Shown here: positions 12,366 to 14,150 of the stretch, piece by piece
Numbering within the stretch: the first letter of the stretch is position 1
Layout of the letters: the number at the start of each line of letters is the position of its first letter
DNA from: JABWCE01 sp046154525
GTDB lineage: Bacteria > Bacteroidota > Bacteroidia > NS11-12g > UBA9320
Direction of reading: 5' to 3'
Assembly: GCA_046154525.1 (NCBI GenBank)
Contig: JBJXDS010000200.1
Span: 1-14,150 of the forward strand
DNA length: 14,150 nt
Translations under genes and position numbers: made by a program
The notes under the pieces: generated by a model
Databases searched by the model: none
Seen by the model: only the letters and a program-made list of their open reading frames with translations
What the model was told of the DNA's origin: nothing

Positions 12366-14150
12366 ATGAAAAAAGAATTACTAATAGCATTAAGTCTATT
12401 GCCGGCATGTCTTTATGCCCAAAACAACACCACGGTTGTAAATCCAAAGGTGGATGTACCAGTGCCAGTTTTTAAGAAATTTTTGGGAACAGATCAAGCT
12501 ACCAGCCCATTTAAACCAGGAAGTACTTATACTCCTAAATTAAACAAACACATTCGTTATTCCTCTATTTTAATAGGTAAAACTTTTTACGATTTGCAAA
12601 CCAATGCATCGGTAGGCCGAAGAATTATTTTACATAGTGATGGTAAGATTTCAGCAGTATGGACAACCGCAAGTATTGGGCAAGCCGAGTGGCCAACTCG
12701 TGGAACTGGTTATAATCATAAGACCACTTCATGGAAATCTACTGTAAATGCAAGGTTTGAAACAGAAAGAACCGGATGGCCGGGTATTGGTATTTTGGAT
12801 AGTGCCGGCACAAAATATGAAATGGTAATGGGGCATATTGCTACCACAGGTGGATGGATAATAAGTAAAAATAACGCCATCGGAAGTAGTTCGTTTCCTG
12901 ACCAAAAAACAGTATTAACTCAATTGAACGATAAAGTATCTATTTGGGGAAGAGTTGCTACCAATGACAAAAAAATAATTCACCTGGTTTCAAATTATAA
13001 TGGAAGCACTACAGGAACACCACCTATGGTTAAAATTAAAGGAGTGAGTAGTCCTTCCACTTATAGTCGCTCAACAAATGGCGGCCTAACATGGGATAAA
13101 CAGTTTATTACACTCCCCGGATACGATTCTACCAGAACATTATCTGGAGGTGGAGATCAATATGCCATAGATGTGAAAGATAATATTGTGGCTATTGTAA
13201 TTGGTGGAACCGGTGAAGATGTGGCCTTATACAAATCCCTAGATAATGGAAATACTTTTACCAGAACTGTTGTTGAAGAATTTCCTTTTTCGCCTTGGGA
13301 TATAACAAAAAACAAACATTTAATTCCAAGTGCTAATAGACAAAAGACAGCGGATGGCTCCTTTGATGTATTGATAGGTAACGACAATAAAGTACATGTA
13401 TTCTTTGGCCGTACCTTTGTTTTTGATGATGATACTACAGCAGATGGTACTTTCTTTTCGCCAGGCTCAGCGCAATTAATACATTGGGCTGAAGGTTGGG
13501 ATAGTGTAAATGTTTGTGGTGCAGCCAAGGATTATGATGGCGATAATGCATTAACTATTACCGCTGAAACAACCTCGGCTCCTGATCCCAGTGGAAACCT
13601 TCCGGCCAATGTATCATCAGCTACTCGCTATGGTGGCACCTCCCTTGTTTCTTTCCCTTCATCATCCATGGATGCCAATGGAAATTTGTATGTTATATAC
13701 AGCGCCCCTAACGAAAGAGCCCTTAGTCCATTTAATGCTAACTACCGCGATATTTATGTTTCATTTTCAACCGATGGCGGTCAAACCTGGAACATAGGCC
13801 AAAACCTTACTGCTACCTCAGAACCCAATAATTTTGAAAATGTGTTTGGTTCAGCCGCTAAGCGTTCTGATAATTTTCTTCATTTTATTTATCAGGAAGA
13901 TGATTTGCCAGGCACTAATTTACAAAATAATGGAAATAGCAATACACACCCCAACGATGAGCAGCGTATAATGTACAAAGCCGTACCGGTGGCTGATATT
14001 TTAGGAGGCCAAATTCGTGATGCCGTTTCAGTAAAAAAAGCATTAGCTGATCCTAAAATTTTCTTTGTAAGTCAAAACCAACCTAACCCATTCAGTTCCG
14101 AAACACAAGCTTATATTTACATGCGCGACGGTAGTGATATTACCCTTAGT
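12366..14150 (+). CDS. Exported sialidase-type Asp-box (BNR) repeat protein with T9SS tail (3' end cut by window)
   Basis: Open from the ATG at 12366 to the right edge: 595 codons, no stop. Signal peptide at residues 1-19 (MKKELLIALSLLPACLYAQ). Asp-box-type motifs S-x-[DN]-x-G-x-[TS]-[WF] appear at 236-243 (STNGGLTW), 291-298 (SLDNGNTF) and 468-475 (STDGGQTW), as in sialidase-like beta-propellers. I do not see the FRIP motif of true sialidases, so a non-enzymatic or different propeller protein is more likely. At the cut end VSQNQPNPFS (568-577) opens a Por secretion tail, so the protein should be surface-exposed or released through the type IX system; about 60-80 residues are probably missing. 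It is divergent from the DUF5606-type gene across 155 AT-rich bases. The frame was read directly from the sequence; export is firm, function open. Confidence 0.9.
   Translation, partial: MKKELLIALSLLPACLYAQNNTTVVNPKVDVPVPVFKKFLGTDQATSPFKPGSTYTPKLNKHIRYSSILIGKTFYDLQTNASVGRRIILHSDGKISAVWTTASIGQAEWPTRGTGYNHKTTSWKSTVNARFETERTGWPGIGILDSAGTKYEMVMGHIATTGGWIISKNNAIGSSSFPDQKTVLTQLNDKVSIWGRVATNDKKIIHLVSNYNGSTTGTPPMVKIKGVSSPSTYSRSTNGGLTWDKQFITLPGYDSTRTLSGGGDQYAIDVKDNIVAIVIGGTGEDVALYKSLDNGNTFTRTVVEEFPFSPWDITKNKHLIPSANRQKTADGSFDVLIGNDNKVHVFFGRTFVFDDDTTADGTFFSPGSAQLIHWAEGWDSVNVCGAAKDYDGDNALTITAETTSAPDPSGNLPANVSSATRYGGTSLVSFPSSSMDANGNLYVIYSAPNERALSPFNANYRDIYVSFSTDGGQTWNIGQNLTATSEPNNFENVFGSAAKRSDNFLHFIYQEDDLPGTNLQNNGNSNTHPNDEQRIMYKAVPVADILGGQIRDAVSVKKALADPKIFFVSQNQPNPFSSETQAYIYMRDGSDITLS

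Noticed and set aside
13157..13528. 123-codon open frame on the minus strand inside the Asp-box gene
   Set aside because: It is antisense to a frame with clear signal peptide, Asp-box motifs and T9SS tail; its own translation has no recognisable domain.

Overview
The window looks like chromosomal DNA from a member of the Bacteroidota. The DNA is AT-rich. Two large exported proteins carry, or begin, a type IX secretion (T9SS, Por) C-terminal tail. There is a TonB-dependent receptor with a carboxypeptidase-regulatory-like N-terminal domain. Lipoproteins have acidic residues just after the lipid-anchor Cys. Promoters follow the Bacteroidota TTG/TTTG-N19-20-TAnnTTTG pattern instead of the -35/-10 type. 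I cannot name genus or family. I see no tRNA, rRNA, CRISPR array, insertion sequence or integrase, and no gene-free stretch longer than 300 bases.

Left part (1-2670, all minus strand): a metal and redox cluster. In transcription order it holds a small exported protein of the HYC_CC_PP type, a 69-residue exported protein with 14 cysteines, a strong intrinsic terminator, an MbnP-like lipoprotein, and a di-haem cytochrome c peroxidase of the MauG/MbnH type that runs off the left edge. The last two are 2 bases apart. They match the known partnership in which a MauG-like di-haem enzyme (MbnH) oxidises a Trp of its partner MbnP, a system linked to copper. The two Cys-rich neighbours support a metal-handling theme. 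That link is an inference.

Middle (2776-9160): truB (tRNA pseudouridine-55 synthase, TTG start) lies 5 bases downstream of a 624-residue T9SS cargo protein, both on the minus strand. A 212-base divergent region with a good promoter and a 7-bp inverted repeat separates them from a plus-strand TonB-dependent receptor and a small outer-membrane beta-barrel protein. No SusD-like lipoprotein is present, so this is not a classical polysaccharide-utilisation SusCD pair.

Right part (9180-14150): a minus-strand MBOAT acyltransferase and SGNH-like protein pair (probable O-acylation of a surface glycan) has a clear promoter inside a repeat-like spacer. Next comes a DUF5606-type small protein (minus). 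Divergent from it is a large exported protein with sialidase-type Asp-boxes (plus) that runs off the right edge just as its T9SS tail begins.

The most interesting part is the 1-2670 cluster. It combines an MbnP/MbnH-like pair with no methanobactin gene in view, a metallothionein-like exported protein with a possible operator, and a terminator placed so close to the MbnP-like gene that no separate promoter is obvious.
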